A stretch of DNA of 64,000 bases from Pleomorphochaeta sp. (GTDB taxonomy: Bacteria > Spirochaetota > Spirochaetia > Sphaerochaetales > Sphaerochaetaceae). Made by a program: the position numbers and the translations under genes. Shown here one piece after another: positions 27,081 to 35,991 of this stretch. The stretch is from contig JAQQAS010000005.1 of the NCBI GenBank assembly GCA_028532815.1, positions 27,864 to 91,863 of the forward strand. The letters run 5' to 3'. The stretch's first letter is position 1, and the number at the start of each line of letters is the position of its first letter. Below the pieces are notes generated by a model that was given only the letters and a program-made list of their open reading frames with translations, was not told the origin of the DNA and searched no databases.

Positions 27081-27917
27081 TTAAATAAAAATTTCTAATA
27101 ATAAATAAAATAGGGGAGCACTAGCTAGTAGAGAATCTAGATTATCTAAAGCACCACCTCTACCTGGAATAAGTGTACCACTATCTTTAACTTGGCTACT
27201 TCTTTTAATTACAGATTCGATTAAATCACCAATATTAGCAGACAGAGATAAACTAATACCAATTATAATTGTTTGAACTAAATTAAGTGGGATTTTGAAT
27301 AAATAGGTTGATGCAATGCTGATTGCAATACAACTTAAAAAACCTCCAACAAAGCCTACAACACTTTTGTTAGGGCTAGCTTTAATAAATCCTCTTGAAT
27401 TTTTCCCAAACATCATACCAAAAACATATGCAAAGATATCGTTAGAAAAAACACAAAGTAAAAATAATGCATAAAAAGCAGATACTTTTTCAAATGAATT
27501 TATTTTAATGATAAATGATAATAAATAACTTGGATAAATTAGTGAAAAACTATCAAAACATATTGTTAATAGAGAATCAGAAAAAGGCTCGTCTTTTTTA
27601 GCACCATCAAAGATTTCAAGCGCAAAAGATAACATTAATAAAAATATAAGAGTTAATTCAGTCAAGTTTTTATAAGGAGTTATTGAACTTGCCCAGGCAG
27701 CTATTGGAATTAATCCAACTGTTATGTATGGTAAATTTGGAGTTACTTTATATTTAGCTTTAACTATTCTATATATTTCACGACTACCAAGAATTGAAAA
27801 GCCTGTAACTAATAAAGCAAAAGCTAAATGGCCAAATTGAGGGAGTAAAAATACTATAATCAATAATGATGGTACACCGATTAAAGTTGTCAATAATCTC
27901 TGTTTTAATGAAGACAT
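27081..27917 (-). CDS. cdsA: Phosphatidate cytidylyltransferase
   Basis: 278 residues with about eight membrane segments. The C-terminal signature (KRSSQVKDSGTLIPGRGGALDNLDSL) is that of CDP-diglyceride synthetases. It makes CDP-diacylglycerol from phosphatidate and CTP at the inner membrane. It overlaps uppS by one base at the shared stop/start and lies 14 bases before dxr, as in many bacteria. Confidence 0.95.
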   Translation of the reverse strand: MSSLKQRLLTTLIGVPSLLIIVFLLPQFGHLAFALLVTGFSILGSREIYRIVKAKYKVTPNLPYITVGLIPIAAWASSITPYKNLTELTLIFLLMLSFALEIFDGAKKDEPFSDSLLTICFDSFSLIYPSYLLSFIIKINSFEKVSAFYALFLLCVFSNDIFAYVFGMMFGKNSRGFIKASPNKSVVGFVGGFLSCIAISIASTYLFKIPLNLVQTIIIGISLSLSANIGDLIESVIKRSSQVKDSGTLIPGRGGALDNLDSLLASAPLFYLLLEIFI

Positions 27918-28612
27918 TAAGAAATCCCTCCAAATTTTCTTATTCTAGATTGATAATCCTTAATGACTATATTAATCATTTGTTCATCCCAATCTGGGAA
28001 AAGTGTATCATAAAAACCTAGTTCAGCGTAAGCACTTTCCCACAATAAAAAGTTGCTTAGTCTTTTTTCTCCTGCACTGCGAACTATCATATCAACACAA
28101 GGTACAATATCATTAAATTGCATATGAGATTTAATCAAATCTTCAGTAATTTCAGTTGTAGGGTTTTCTTTAAGAATAGAATTTACACTTCTGACAATTT
28201 CGTCGTGACCACCGTAGTTAATACATAAGATTACAGTTATAGCTGAAAACTCTTTTGTTTCGTCCTCAACTTTGTTAATTGCATTAATTGCAGCTTTTGG
28301 TAGATTAGTTCTATCCCCACGAACTAGTATTCTAATTTGTTCACTTTTGTAAAATTTAATTTCACTAGGTAATTTGGAGGCTATAAGATTCATTAGGTAA
28401 TTTACCTCAGAATCTGGTCGCCTCCAGTTCTCAGTTGAGAAAGCATATAATGATAAAAATTTAACATCACTCTTTTTGCTAGCTAGAATTATTTTTTTTA
28501 AAGCTTTTAAACCAGCTAAATGTCCGGCTGTCCTAGGCAAATTTCTTTTTTTTGCCCATCTTCCATTTCCATCCATTATCACAGCTAAGTGTGTCAAGTT
28601 TTCAGTACTCAT
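27917..28612 (-). CDS. uppS: Undecaprenyl diphosphate synthase
   Basis: Cis-prenyltransferase of 231 residues producing the C55 carrier for peptidoglycan and surface polymers. LAVIMDGNGRWAKKR, with its catalytic Asp, and the C-terminal DMIVRSAGEKRLSNFLLWESAYAE run are both textbook. One-base overlaps on both sides (frr and cdsA) indicate tight translational coupling. Confidence 0.96.
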   Translation of the reverse strand: MSTENLTHLAVIMDGNGRWAKKRNLPRTAGHLAGLKALKKIILASKKSDVKFLSLYAFSTENWRRPDSEVNYLMNLIASKLPSEIKFYKSEQIRILVRGDRTNLPKAAINAINKVEDETKEFSAITVILCINYGGHDEIVRSVNSILKENPTTEITEDLIKSHMQFNDIVPCVDMIVRSAGEKRLSNFLLWESAYAELGFYDTLFPDWDEQMINIVIKDYQSRIRKFGGIS

Positions 28613-29166
28613 TATATCTCCATGATTTCTTTTTCTTTGGCAGCAGCAACATCACTTACTTGTGCAACATAAGTGTCAGTGATCTTTTGGACTTTAGTTT
28701 CTCCAACTTTTAAATCATCTTCGCTAATTAAACTTTCTTTTTCCATAGCCTTTAATTCATCAATAGCTTCACGACGTAAGTTTCTTAGTCCAACTTTATA
28801 TTTTTCAGCTGTTTGTTTTGCATTTTTTGCAAGTTCTTTACGTCTGTCTGCTGTTAATGCTGGGAAACTAATTCTGATTAATTTACCATCATTGCTTGGA
28901 GTTAAGCCTAATTCACTTTTTAAGATAGCTTTTTCAATAGCAGGAAGAACTGTTTTGTCCCATGGTTGTATAACTACCATTCTAGCTTCAGGTACAGAAA
29001 TTGAACCAACTTGAGATAGGGGAGTTTGTGCTCCATAATATTCAACTTGAATATTGTTGAATAATGCAGCATTTGCTCTACCTGTTCTTAATGCTTGATA
29101 TTCGTTTTCAAGAGCCTGTATAGACTTTTTCATTTTGCTTTCTAATGTTTTTAATACTGTGTCCAT
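28612..29166 (-). CDS. frr: Ribosome recycling factor
   Basis: 184 residues, the normal size. MDTVLKTLESKMKKSIQALENEYQALRTGRAN opens the three-helix bundle; VQPWD-like VVIQPWDKT and RKELAKNAKQTAEKYKVGLRNLRRE are the usual conserved stretches. The ATG used has GGAGG 6 bases upstream; the frame is open 16 codons further but that part is in the leader hairpin region. Works with EF-G to split post-termination ribosomes; two EF-Gs lie elsewhere in the window. Confidence 0.96.
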   Translation of the reverse strand: MDTVLKTLESKMKKSIQALENEYQALRTGRANAALFNNIQVEYYGAQTPLSQVGSISVPEARMVVIQPWDKTVLPAIEKAILKSELGLTPSNDGKLIRISFPALTADRRKELAKNAKQTAEKYKVGLRNLRREAIDELKAMEKESLISEDDLKVGETKVQKITDTYVAQVSDVAAAKEKEIMEI

Positions 29167-29189
29167 ATCATTCCTCCAAATATGAATAA

Positions 29190-29212
29190 GCTCACTAGTA
29201 TAACTAGTGAGC
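29190..29212 (-). promoter_or_regulatory. Perfect hairpin between tsf and frr
   Basis: A 10-bp perfect stem (GCTCACTAGT / ACTAGTGAGC) with a TAT loop. Only a weak T stretch follows on the minus strand, so this may be a processing or attenuation site inside the operon rather than a full terminator. Confidence 0.5.
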
Positions 29213-29230
29213 ATTTATAAAATTAGCGTA

Positions 29231-30067
29231 TTAAGCGCCTGTTGAGTACATTTGGAAACCAGTGATTTCTAATTTACATCCAGCAGCTTTTGCTACTTCT
29301 TTCATTTTTTGAGATACAGATAGTTTATCATCTTTAATATAAGCTTGATCTAAGAAACAAATTTCTTTAAAGTGTTTTGCTAACATACCTTTTACAATGT
29401 TTGGTACAATTTTTTCTGGTTTACCCATGCCTAATGCTTGCTTTGTGAAGATTTCTTCTAATTCAGCAATTTGTTCAGCATTGATAGATTCAGCGTTTAA
29501 GTAAGTAGGTGTATAAGCTGCAACGTGTAATGCACAATCTTGACAGAATTCTTTTACACTTTCGTTTTCAAATGCAGCTGCACTATCAGCTTTAAATTCT
29601 ACTAGAACACCTTTTTCCCCAGCACCGTGGATATAAGTTGTTGCATATTCATTTTCGCCTAAATCAAATACTAAAACATTCTTTAAAGCCATGTTTTCTT
29701 TAATTGTTGCAATTAAGGCTGTTACCATTGAACTTAATTCATCATTAATTTCAGTATAACCTTTTTCAACAATTACATCACACATTTCTTCACCAAGTTT
29801 CTTGAAGTCTTCATTTTTAGCAACGAAGTCTGTTTCACAAGAAATTTCTACTAGAACGGCTTTGTTAGAAGTAATTTTTGTAAAAATACGACCGTTTTCT
29901 GTAGCACGGTCAGCTCTTTTTGCAACAGCAGCTAATCCCATTTCTTGTAAAATTTTAGTTGCAGCATCGAAGTCACCTTCTGCTTTAACTAAAGCTTTTT
30001 TACAATCCATCATACCAGCACCTGTTGTATCACGTAATTTTTTAACTGTAGCAGCTTTGATTTCCAT
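29231..30067 (-). CDS. tsf: Elongation factor Ts
   Basis: 278 residues. MEIKAATVKKLRDTTGAGMMDCKKAL is the N-terminal UBA-like domain, and SCETDFVAKNEDF is the segment that displaces Mg2+ and GDP in EF-Tu. The chosen ATG has AAGGAG 8 bases upstream; the frame extends 13 codons further without merit. It is the nucleotide-exchange factor for EF-Tu and lies 10 bases after rpsB. Confidence 0.96.
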   Translation of the reverse strand: MEIKAATVKKLRDTTGAGMMDCKKALVKAEGDFDAATKILQEMGLAAVAKRADRATENGRIFTKITSNKAVLVEISCETDFVAKNEDFKKLGEEMCDVIVEKGYTEINDELSSMVTALIATIKENMALKNVLVFDLGENEYATTYIHGAGEKGVLVEFKADSAAAFENESVKEFCQDCALHVAAYTPTYLNAESINAEQIAELEEIFTKQALGMGKPEKIVPNIVKGMLAKHFKEICFLDQAYIKDDKLSVSQKMKEVAKAAGCKLEITGFQMYSTGA

Positions 30068-30077
30068 AATTTTCTCC

Positions 30078-30968
30078 TTAATCTTGATAAAGGGTTTTAT
30101 CATCAACTTCGATGCCGGCGATTACAGTTGCACCTTCATCTTCGTCTTTTTCATCATCTTTTTTTTCTTCAAATTTAGAAAGATCATTTTCTTCATCGCT
30201 TGAGAATACAACGCTTTCTGTTTCTTCTACAACTTCTTCTGTTTCAACTTCATCAGATAATGTTTCAACAATTTGTAGGTTTCCAGCTTCGTTATCTGCA
30301 TCAATAACAGCTCTTGAGATAATTTCAACAAATAATGAAATAGCACGAATTGCATCGTCATTACCAGGAATTGGATAAGTGATGTCAGTTGGGTCACAGT
30401 TTGTGTCAACTACAGCAATTACAGGGATACCTAACTTTTTAGCTTCAGTAACAGCGATTGCTTCTTTTTTTGTATCAATAACGAAAAGAGCTCCAGGTAG
30501 GTCTTTCATATCTTTAATACCACCAAGGTTCTTTTCTAATTTGCTTTTTTGTTTTGTTAATAGAGAAACTTCTTTTTTGGTCATTGATTCGAATGTACCA
30601 TCATTTTCCATTTTTTCAATTCTTTTTAGAGTTGCAATTGATTTTTTAATGGTTGAGAAGTTTGTTAACATACCACCTAACCAACGATTGTTTACATAAG
30701 GCATGCCACAACGTTTAGCTTCGGTTTCGATAACTAATTGAGCTTGTTTTTTTGTACCTACAAAAAGGATTGATTTTCCTTCTTTTACTGTAGCACGAGC
30801 TGCTTCGTATGCTTCAACAATGCAAGTTGAAGTCTTTTGTAAATCGATAATGTGAATCCCATTTCTTTGTGAAAAGATGTAACGAGACATTTTTGGATTC
30901 CATCTTTTGGTCTGGTGACCAAAGTGTACGCCTGATTCTAATAGGCTTTTCATTGTAACTACGGACAT
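30078..30968 (-). CDS. rpsB: Small-subunit ribosomal protein uS2 with acidic tail
   Basis: 296 residues. The core contains [19 protein letters not shown], the usual uS2 opening, and [12 protein letters not shown]. After about residue 230 an acidic tail follows (runs of Glu and Asp, with [14 protein letters not shown]), extending the protein about 50 residues beyond a typical bacterial uS2. Such tails are also known in treponemes. The start has GGAGAGG 6-7 bases upstream. It opens the translation/isoprenoid operon. Confidence 0.95.
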   Translation of the reverse strand: MSVVTMKSLLESGVHFGHQTKRWNPKMSRYIFSQRNGIHIIDLQKTSTCIVEAYEAARATVKEGKSILFVGTKKQAQLVIETEAKRCGMPYVNNRWLGGMLTNFSTIKKSIATLKRIEKMENDGTFESMTKKEVSLLTKQKSKLEKNLGGIKDMKDLPGALFVIDTKKEAIAVTEAKKLGIPVIAVVDTNCDPTDITYPIPGNDDAIRAISLFVEIISRAVIDADNEAGNLQIVETLSDEVETEEVVEETESVVFSSDEENDLSKFEEKKDDEKDEDEGATVIAGIEVDDKTLYQD

Positions 30969-31091
30969 ATTATCCTCTCCTATATCTGACAACTAATCAT
31001 GTTTAAACACTCTTCGCTAAACAAGGTTGCCACCCTTCGTATATATCTCACCCTCAAGGGGCGGAAATTTCTTAATCGTGGAATGATTAAG
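30969..31091 (-). promoter_or_regulatory. Structured leader of rpsB
   Basis: On the minus strand three hairpins appear between maf and rpsB: CTTAATC/GATTAAG overlapping the maf stop, CCC-TTGA-GGG, and AAGG-GTGGCAA-CCTT. GAAG repeats flank the last one. Several bacterial lineages regulate rpsB through its leader using S2 protein, so an autoregulatory element is plausible. I see no match to a specific known family, and the GGGTGG sequence only superficially resembles a T-box. Confidence 0.35.
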
Positions 31092-31650
31092 TTAACTTTA
31101 TTAAATCAGAAATTGACATCAGTGGCAACCCCACAGCGACATTAAAATCACCATTTATTTGCTTAACTAAAGACCTACCTTCTCCTTGAATTCTATAAGA
31201 GCCTGCAGCACCAATCCACTCGTTGTTATCAAGGTAATGCATTATTGTAAGGTCTGATAGATTCTTAAAATAAACATCCACAGATTCATATCCACTTTTT
31301 ATTGTGTTATCTGGCAAATAGATAGCATAAGATGAATATATTTGGTGTTGATTGTTGCTGAGTTTTTTTAAAGTTTGATAAGCTTCTTTTTTATCTTTAG
31401 CTTTGCCAATTAATTCATTTTTATAAAATAACATTGTATCTGCAGCAAGGACAATTGAATTAATTGGTTTGTCTAAAGTTGAGAGGCAGGCTTGTAGTTT
31501 TTGATTTGCTAAGTCTTCAACTAGCTTGCCTGGTTCTTTTTCATCAGAAATTTCTTCAATATTTGTAGCTTTTACTTGTACATTAAAGCCATTGTCCTTT
31601 AATAGTTTTAATCTAGCTTTAGAATTTGATGCAAGTATAATGTTTTTCAT
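31087..31650 (-). CDS. maf: Maf-family nucleotide pyrophosphatase
   Basis: 187 residues starting MKNIILASNSKARLKLL, the S-x-S-x-x-R motif of Maf. The middle contains VLAADTMLF (metal-binding Asp) and AYQTLKKLSNNQHQIYSS. Members hydrolyse canonical or modified dTTP/UTP and restrain septum formation when overexpressed. An in-frame upstream ATG exists, but this one has AAAGGAAAGGG about 5-8 bases before it and begins 10 bases after the ABC-F stop, so they are co-transcribed. Confidence 0.9.
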   Translation of the reverse strand: MKNIILASNSKARLKLLKDNGFNVQVKATNIEEISDEKEPGKLVEDLANQKLQACLSTLDKPINSIVLAADTMLFYKNELIGKAKDKKEAYQTLKKLSNNQHQIYSSYAIYLPDNTIKSGYESVDVYFKNLSDLTIMHYLDNNEWIGAAGSYRIQGEGRSLVKQINGDFNVAVGLPLMSISDLIKLT

Positions 31651-31660
31651 ACCCTTTCCT

Positions 31661-33589
31661 TTATTCATTTATTAAAGATTGTAATTCTTCTTCGTTTATC
31701 AACCAAAGCTCTTCGTTTTCTTCAACTTGATTGGTTAATAAGTTTTTTTCCTCTAAAACTTTATTTATTTTATTAGCATCAGAGTAAACTTCTACTTTAG
31801 CCATTTCTTCTTCTAGTTTTTTAATTTTGGTATTAAGTTTTTCAGTAGTTTCGAGAAGTTTTTCATTGATTCTCTTCAGTTTATTAATTTTATTATTTTT
31901 TTCTCTTTGTGCTTTATAATCAAGAGCACCCTTTGATTCAACTGTAATGGGTTCACTACTAGTATCTTCTTGATATTTTTCCTTCTCTTCAAGTTTGAAT
32001 TTGAAATAACTGTAATCTCCTTCAAAGAATGTAGGATCCTCTTCACTTAAGTATAATATTCTAGTTGCTAAATTTTCAATAAAATACGTGTCATGGCTTA
32101 CGAAAACCATTGTTCCATCGTAGTGTTTTAAAGCTTGTATTAGCATCTCTTTAGCATTTATGTCTAAGTGGTTTGTAGGCTCATCTAGTATCAAAAGATT
32201 AACTGGATGCATCAATATTTTTAGCAAGGCAAGTCTGCTTCTTTCTCCTCCGCTTAATACACTAACACTTTTAAATACATCATCACCTTTAAATAAAAAG
32301 GCTCCAAGATAATTTCTTAAAAGAGGTAATTGATCTGTTGTAGATACACTTTCTAATTCTTCTATTATGCTATTGTTAGGGTTTAAAGTCTTCTCTGTAT
32401 CTTGAGCAAAGTATCCAATACTTACATTTGATCCTTCAATAATATCTCCTGCATAGTCTTTATCTCTGTTACAAAGCATTCTAAGAAGAGTACTCTTTCC
32501 TTCACCGTTTCTACCTGTAACAGCTATCCTATCATTTTTAGAAACTAGAAAACTTAAATCTTTAAATATTTCATTATCACCATACTTTTTATTTAAATGC
32601 TTAACTTTTAATACTTCATTTCCACTATGAGGTGCCTTGGGAAAAGTAAAATGTAATTTTTCTAAGTGAGATGGAACTTCAACTAAATCAATTTTTTCAA
32701 TTTGTTTTACTCTACTTTGTACTTGTTTTGCCTTACTTGCTTTATATCTAAATTTTTCAATAAATTGTTCAGTTTTCTCAATTTTTTCTAATTGTTTAGT
32801 TAAAAGTTTTTCTTTTTGAGCAATTTCAATCTCTCTTTGTTTTAAATATGAAGAGTAGTTGCCACTATAGTGGGTTAATTTTCCATTAAATAGTTCATAA
32901 ACTTCATTTATCGTTTCATCAAGAAATCCTTGGTCATGGCTTACTAGCATGAGTCCACCTTTGTAAGCTTTTAAATAATTTTTAAGCCAAATTCTTGCTT
33001 CAATATCTAAATAGTTAGTAGGTTCATCGAGTAACATAATATCTGGTTTTTCAAAAAGTACTTTTGCAAGAGCATTTCTCATTTGCCATCCACCTGAAAA
33101 TTGGTCACAAGTTCTATTAAAATCGGTTAATCTAAACCCCAAGCCTAACAATATTTTTTCAATAGTAATTTTTCTATCAAAATAACCACCTTCTAAAAGT
33201 TGTTCTTGTATTTCATGTAGAGTGATTAAATCAGATTCAATATTATCCTTTTCACTAATTTTTTCTAATTTATTTTCAAGCGTTTTTTTTCTCTTTAATA
33301 ATTCATTAAATCGATGATAACTTTTTTCGACTTCATCAAATAGAGTATCTTTTTCAAAAACTATGTCACTTTGAGGTAAATAAGAAATCCTTAGTCCTTT
33401 TGTTTGTGATATTTGAATTGAATCAGCTTGAATATCGCCATTTATAACTTTTAGTAGTGTTGATTTTCCACTACCATTGCCGCCTGTTAAGGCTGATCTT
33501 GATTTCTCATTTAAGGTAAAGTTTACATTTGATAATATATCTCTATCAGAAAATGCCAAATTTATATCTTGAACTTGAAGCGTTCCCAT
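31661..33589 (-). CDS. ABC-F family ATPase
   Basis: 642 residues with two tandem ATP-binding domains and no membrane segments. First domain: Walker A GGNGSGKS (36-43), signature FSGGWQMR. Second: GRNGEGKST and signature LSGGERSR. Both have a DEPTNxLD Walker B followed by VSHD switches. A coiled-coil linker lies between domains and a Glu/Lys-rich coiled coil forms the C-terminus (after about residue 550). ABC-F proteins act on ribosomes (translation-rescue factors such as YdiF/Uup/YheS, or antibiotic protection). Subfamily not determined; the C-terminal coiled coil favours the YdiF/Uup-like housekeeping side. Confidence 0.88.
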   Translation of the reverse strand: MGTLQVQDINLAFSDRDILSNVNFTLNEKSRSALTGGNGSGKSTLLKVINGDIQADSIQISQTKGLRISYLPQSDIVFEKDTLFDEVEKSYHRFNELLKRKKTLENKLEKISEKDNIESDLITLHEIQEQLLEGGYFDRKITIEKILLGLGFRLTDFNRTCDQFSGGWQMRNALAKVLFEKPDIMLLDEPTNYLDIEARIWLKNYLKAYKGGLMLVSHDQGFLDETINEVYELFNGKLTHYSGNYSSYLKQREIEIAQKEKLLTKQLEKIEKTEQFIEKFRYKASKAKQVQSRVKQIEKIDLVEVPSHLEKLHFTFPKAPHSGNEVLKVKHLNKKYGDNEIFKDLSFLVSKNDRIAVTGRNGEGKSTLLRMLCNRDKDYAGDIIEGSNVSIGYFAQDTEKTLNPNNSIIEELESVSTTDQLPLLRNYLGAFLFKGDDVFKSVSVLSGGERSRLALLKILMHPVNLLILDEPTNHLDINAKEMLIQALKHYDGTMVFVSHDTYFIENLATRILYLSEEDPTFFEGDYSYFKFKLEEKEKYQEDTSSEPITVESKGALDYKAQREKNNKINKLKRINEKLLETTEKLNTKIKKLEEEMAKVEVYSDANKINKVLEEKNLLTNQVEENEELWLINEEELQSLINE

Positions 33590-33609
33590 TTATTTCTCCA
33601 GTTTTTGTG

Positions 33610-33638
33610 TTGCTAAGTAAGGTTATTACCGTTATTAT
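33610..33638 (+). promoter_or_regulatory. Predicted promoter of aroDE
   Basis: TTGCTA, 17-base spacer, TATTAT, in the 97-base gap between divergent ABC-F and aroDE. Confidence 0.45.
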
Positions 33639-33686
33639 AGAGTTTATCATATAGTCGTTTTTTATGACAACAGGAGGAAGGGCCAA

Positions 33687-35174
33687 TTGATTTGCCTTAC
33701 AACAACAGAAAGAACATTAACTAGTGCTTTAAAACAAGTTGAAAGAAATAAAGCATATATAGATATGGTTGAACTAAGATTAGATTTATTAGATGAAGAT
33801 GAATTAGCTAGTGCTCAGATTTTTCCGCGTTTATGTGCATTACCAACAATTGCAACTTTTAGAAGAGTTAGTGATGGGGGTAAGTCTCAACTAAGTGATA
33901 AAATTCGAATGACTAAATTGCGCGAAATTGTTTTGCAAGGCGATTTTTCCTATGTAGATATTGAAGAAGATGTAAAAAAATCAGATTTAAAAATAAAAAG
34001 AGAAGATGATTTACCTCGCTATGATTTTGAAAATGAGCTAAAATTGAAAGGTATTAAAATAATTAGATCATTTCATGATATGGAAAAATTACCAAGCAAT
34101 TTGTTTTCTCTAGCTTCTAAAATTGCAAAAAAAGGGGATATCCCAAAAATTGCTGTAACTCCAAATACTATTGTCGATGTTGTAACTCTTTTTAGAATGA
34201 ATGAAGAGTTAAAAGATATAAAAGAAAAAATAATTATTGGAATGGGAGATTATGGAGTTTGTACTCGTATTCTTTATAAAAAAGTTGGCTCTATGTTAAC
34301 TTTTGCAAGTGAGGATGAGATTGCTCCAGGTCAATTATCTGCTAAAACTTTAAAATTATTATATAGAGCAGATCAAGTTAATGCCAGAACTAATGTTTAT
34401 GGTATTATTGGAAATCCTGTTTTACATACTTCATCTCCTTTGATTCATAATCCAGGATTTGATGCGATTCACTATAATGCTATCTATGTTCCTTTTTTAG
34501 TGGATAAAGTTAGAGCTTTTTTTAAATTAGCAGAACTAATTAGAATCCATGGGTTTAGTGTTACTGTTCCACATAAAAGAGATGTTTTACCTTATTTGGG
34601 AAAAATTACAAGAGAAGTTAAACAAATTGGTGCTTGTAATACTGTTACAAGGATTCAAGGTATGTGGAAAGGAACTAATACTGATTATTATGGTTTTTTA
34701 TCTCCGATTGAAACAGCAATTAGTAAAGGTGAGATAAAAAGTGCATTAATTATTGGTGCAGGCGGAGCGGCAAGAGCTGTTGCTTGGGCACTTAGAAATC
34801 ATCATGTTAAAGTTACTATTGCAAATAGAACTCTTAGTAAGGCTAAATTATTAGCAAGTGAAACTATGAGTAATTATATAGAATTAGAAAAAATTAAAAC
34901 TCTTCAAGATTCTGTAGATTTAGTTGTTCAAACGACTGTTGTGGGTATGAGCCCAAATGATAATGAAGATATTTTAGAAGATTTTGAATTTGTGAAACCT
35001 TGTTTTGTTTATGATTTGGTTTATAAACCAAAATATACAAAGTTATTAAAGAGAGCGCAAGAGAGTGGATGTACAGTCATTAATGGATCTACAATGCTCC
35101 TTGAACAAGGTAAGTTACAATTTGAATCTTTTACCGGTTATCATTTCCCTCATTGGGTTGAGGTAGAATTATAA
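33687..35174 (+). CDS. aroDE: Fused 3-dehydroquinate dehydratase (type I) / shikimate dehydrogenase
   Basis: 495 residues catalysing two consecutive shikimate-pathway steps. Residues 1-225 are type I dehydratase: VELRLDLL (29-36), His130 in RSFHD and the Schiff-base Lys154 in DIPKIAVTP. Residues 235-495 are AroE: GNPVLHTSSPLIHN, catalytic Lys297 in VPHKRD, Asp333 in GTNTDYYG, and the NADP site GAGGAARAV (358-366). Translation starts at TTG, 8 bases after AGGAGG; no in-frame ATG exists nearby. The fusion is known from plants, chlamydiae and several spirochaetes. aroC and aroK are encoded 5 kb away on the other strand. Both active sites look intact. Confidence 0.94.
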   Translation: MICLTTTERTLTSALKQVERNKAYIDMVELRLDLLDEDELASAQIFPRLCALPTIATFRRVSDGGKSQLSDKIRMTKLREIVLQGDFSYVDIEEDVKKSDLKIKREDDLPRYDFENELKLKGIKIIRSFHDMEKLPSNLFSLASKIAKKGDIPKIAVTPNTIVDVVTLFRMNEELKDIKEKIIIGMGDYGVCTRILYKKVGSMLTFASEDEIAPGQLSAKTLKLLYRADQVNARTNVYGIIGNPVLHTSSPLIHNPGFDAIHYNAIYVPFLVDKVRAFFKLAELIRIHGFSVTVPHKRDVLPYLGKITREVKQIGACNTVTRIQGMWKGTNTDYYGFLSPIETAISKGEIKSALIIGAGGAARAVAWALRNHHVKVTIANRTLSKAKLLASETMSNYIELEKIKTLQDSVDLVVQTTVVGMSPNDNEDILEDFEFVKPCFVYDLVYKPKYTKLLKRAQESGCTVINGSTMLLEQGKLQFESFTGYHFPHWVEVEL

Positions 35175-35180
35175 ATAATA

Positions 35181-35213
35181 AAACCAATTGTACATTCGAC
35201 AATTGGTTTTTTT
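35181..35213. terminator. Terminator between aroDE and the FAHD gene
   Basis: An 11-bp perfect stem AAACCAATTGT / ACAATTGGTTT with a 7-base loop and a T run on the plus strand. A weaker T-rich tract on the other strand may let it serve the FAHD gene too. Confidence 0.85.
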
Positions 35214-35219
35214 AACTTA

Positions 35220-35978
35220 TTAACTTATAACATTCACTAAAGGAGGAAGCCCCTCAATAATTATTTCAACTTTATCTCCTTTTTGCATCCCACTTATTCC
35301 ACCAGGAGTTCCTGTTAAAATAATATCACCAGGTAGTAGCGTCATAATTGAAGAGAGATAACTTACTAGATAAGGTACATTAAAAATTAAATTTTTAGTA
35401 TTTGATTTTTGCATCACTTTACCGTTTACAATACTTGATATTTCTAGGTTACTAGGGTCTAGTTCTGTGTTAATTACATATCCAAATGGGCAAAATGTAT
35501 CAAAACTTTTAGCTATAGTCCATTGACCTTGTTTAGGTTGTAAATCACGTGCTGTTATATCATTTGCACATGTATAGCCTAGAATATAGTCATTTACATC
35601 TTCTTCTTTGACGTTTTTTGCTTCTTTTTTTATAACTACTGCTAATTCAGCTTCATAATCTAATCTTTGACATATTTGTGGTTTAATAATTTTTTGATTG
35701 TGGGCTAGTGCACTAGTAGATGGCTTTATAAATACAATTGGACTTTCTGGAATAGGAAGGTTAAATTCTTTAGCATGATCTTTATAGTTTAAGCCTATGC
35801 AAACTGCTTTAGAAAAATCACAAGGGGTTAAAATCTCAACACTAGATAGAGATACTTCTTCATTAGTTTTGAAAAATCCTTCGAAAGGGTTTCCTTCATA
35901 AATTGTGATTTTATCACTCGTTTCATCATAATTTCCAAAAAGGATTTCATTTTTAAATTTGAATCTTACTATATTCAT
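35220..35978 (-). CDS. Fumarylacetoacetate hydrolase (FAHD) family protein
   Basis: 252 residues: a short N-terminal part (about 1-45), then the FAH domain. PSTSALAHNQKI, DYEAELAVVIKK (metal-binding Glu residues), GYTCANDITARDLQ and GDIILTGTPGGI are standard motifs. Family members act on beta-diketo acids and related compounds (acylpyruvate hydrolysis, oxaloacetate decarboxylation or tautomerisation, and 2-oxohept-3-enedioate isomerisation), so a specific substrate should not be assumed. It is the last gene of the membrane protein-aroK-aroC-xpb cluster, 13 bases after its neighbour. Confidence 0.88.
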   Translation of the reverse strand: MNIVRFKFKNEILFGNYDETSDKITIYEGNPFEGFFKTNEEVSLSSVEILTPCDFSKAVCIGLNYKDHAKEFNLPIPESPIVFIKPSTSALAHNQKIIKPQICQRLDYEAELAVVIKKEAKNVKEEDVNDYILGYTCANDITARDLQPKQGQWTIAKSFDTFCPFGYVINTELDPSNLEISSIVNGKVMQKSNTKNLIFNVPYLVSYLSSIMTLLPGDIILTGTPGGISGMQKGDKVEIIIEGLPPLVNVIS

Positions 35979-35991
35979 AATTTCTCCTAGT

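Noticed and set aside
29802..30699. Several plus-strand open frames opposite rpsB and tsf
   Set aside because: They are complementary shadows of conserved genes and lack ribosome binding sites and any recognisable family motif.
31021..31040. GGGTGGCAACC near rpsB, like part of a T-box antiterminator
   Set aside because: The surrounding T-box elements (Stem I, AG bulge, terminator) are missing and rpsB is not a T-box gene; treated as a small hairpin.
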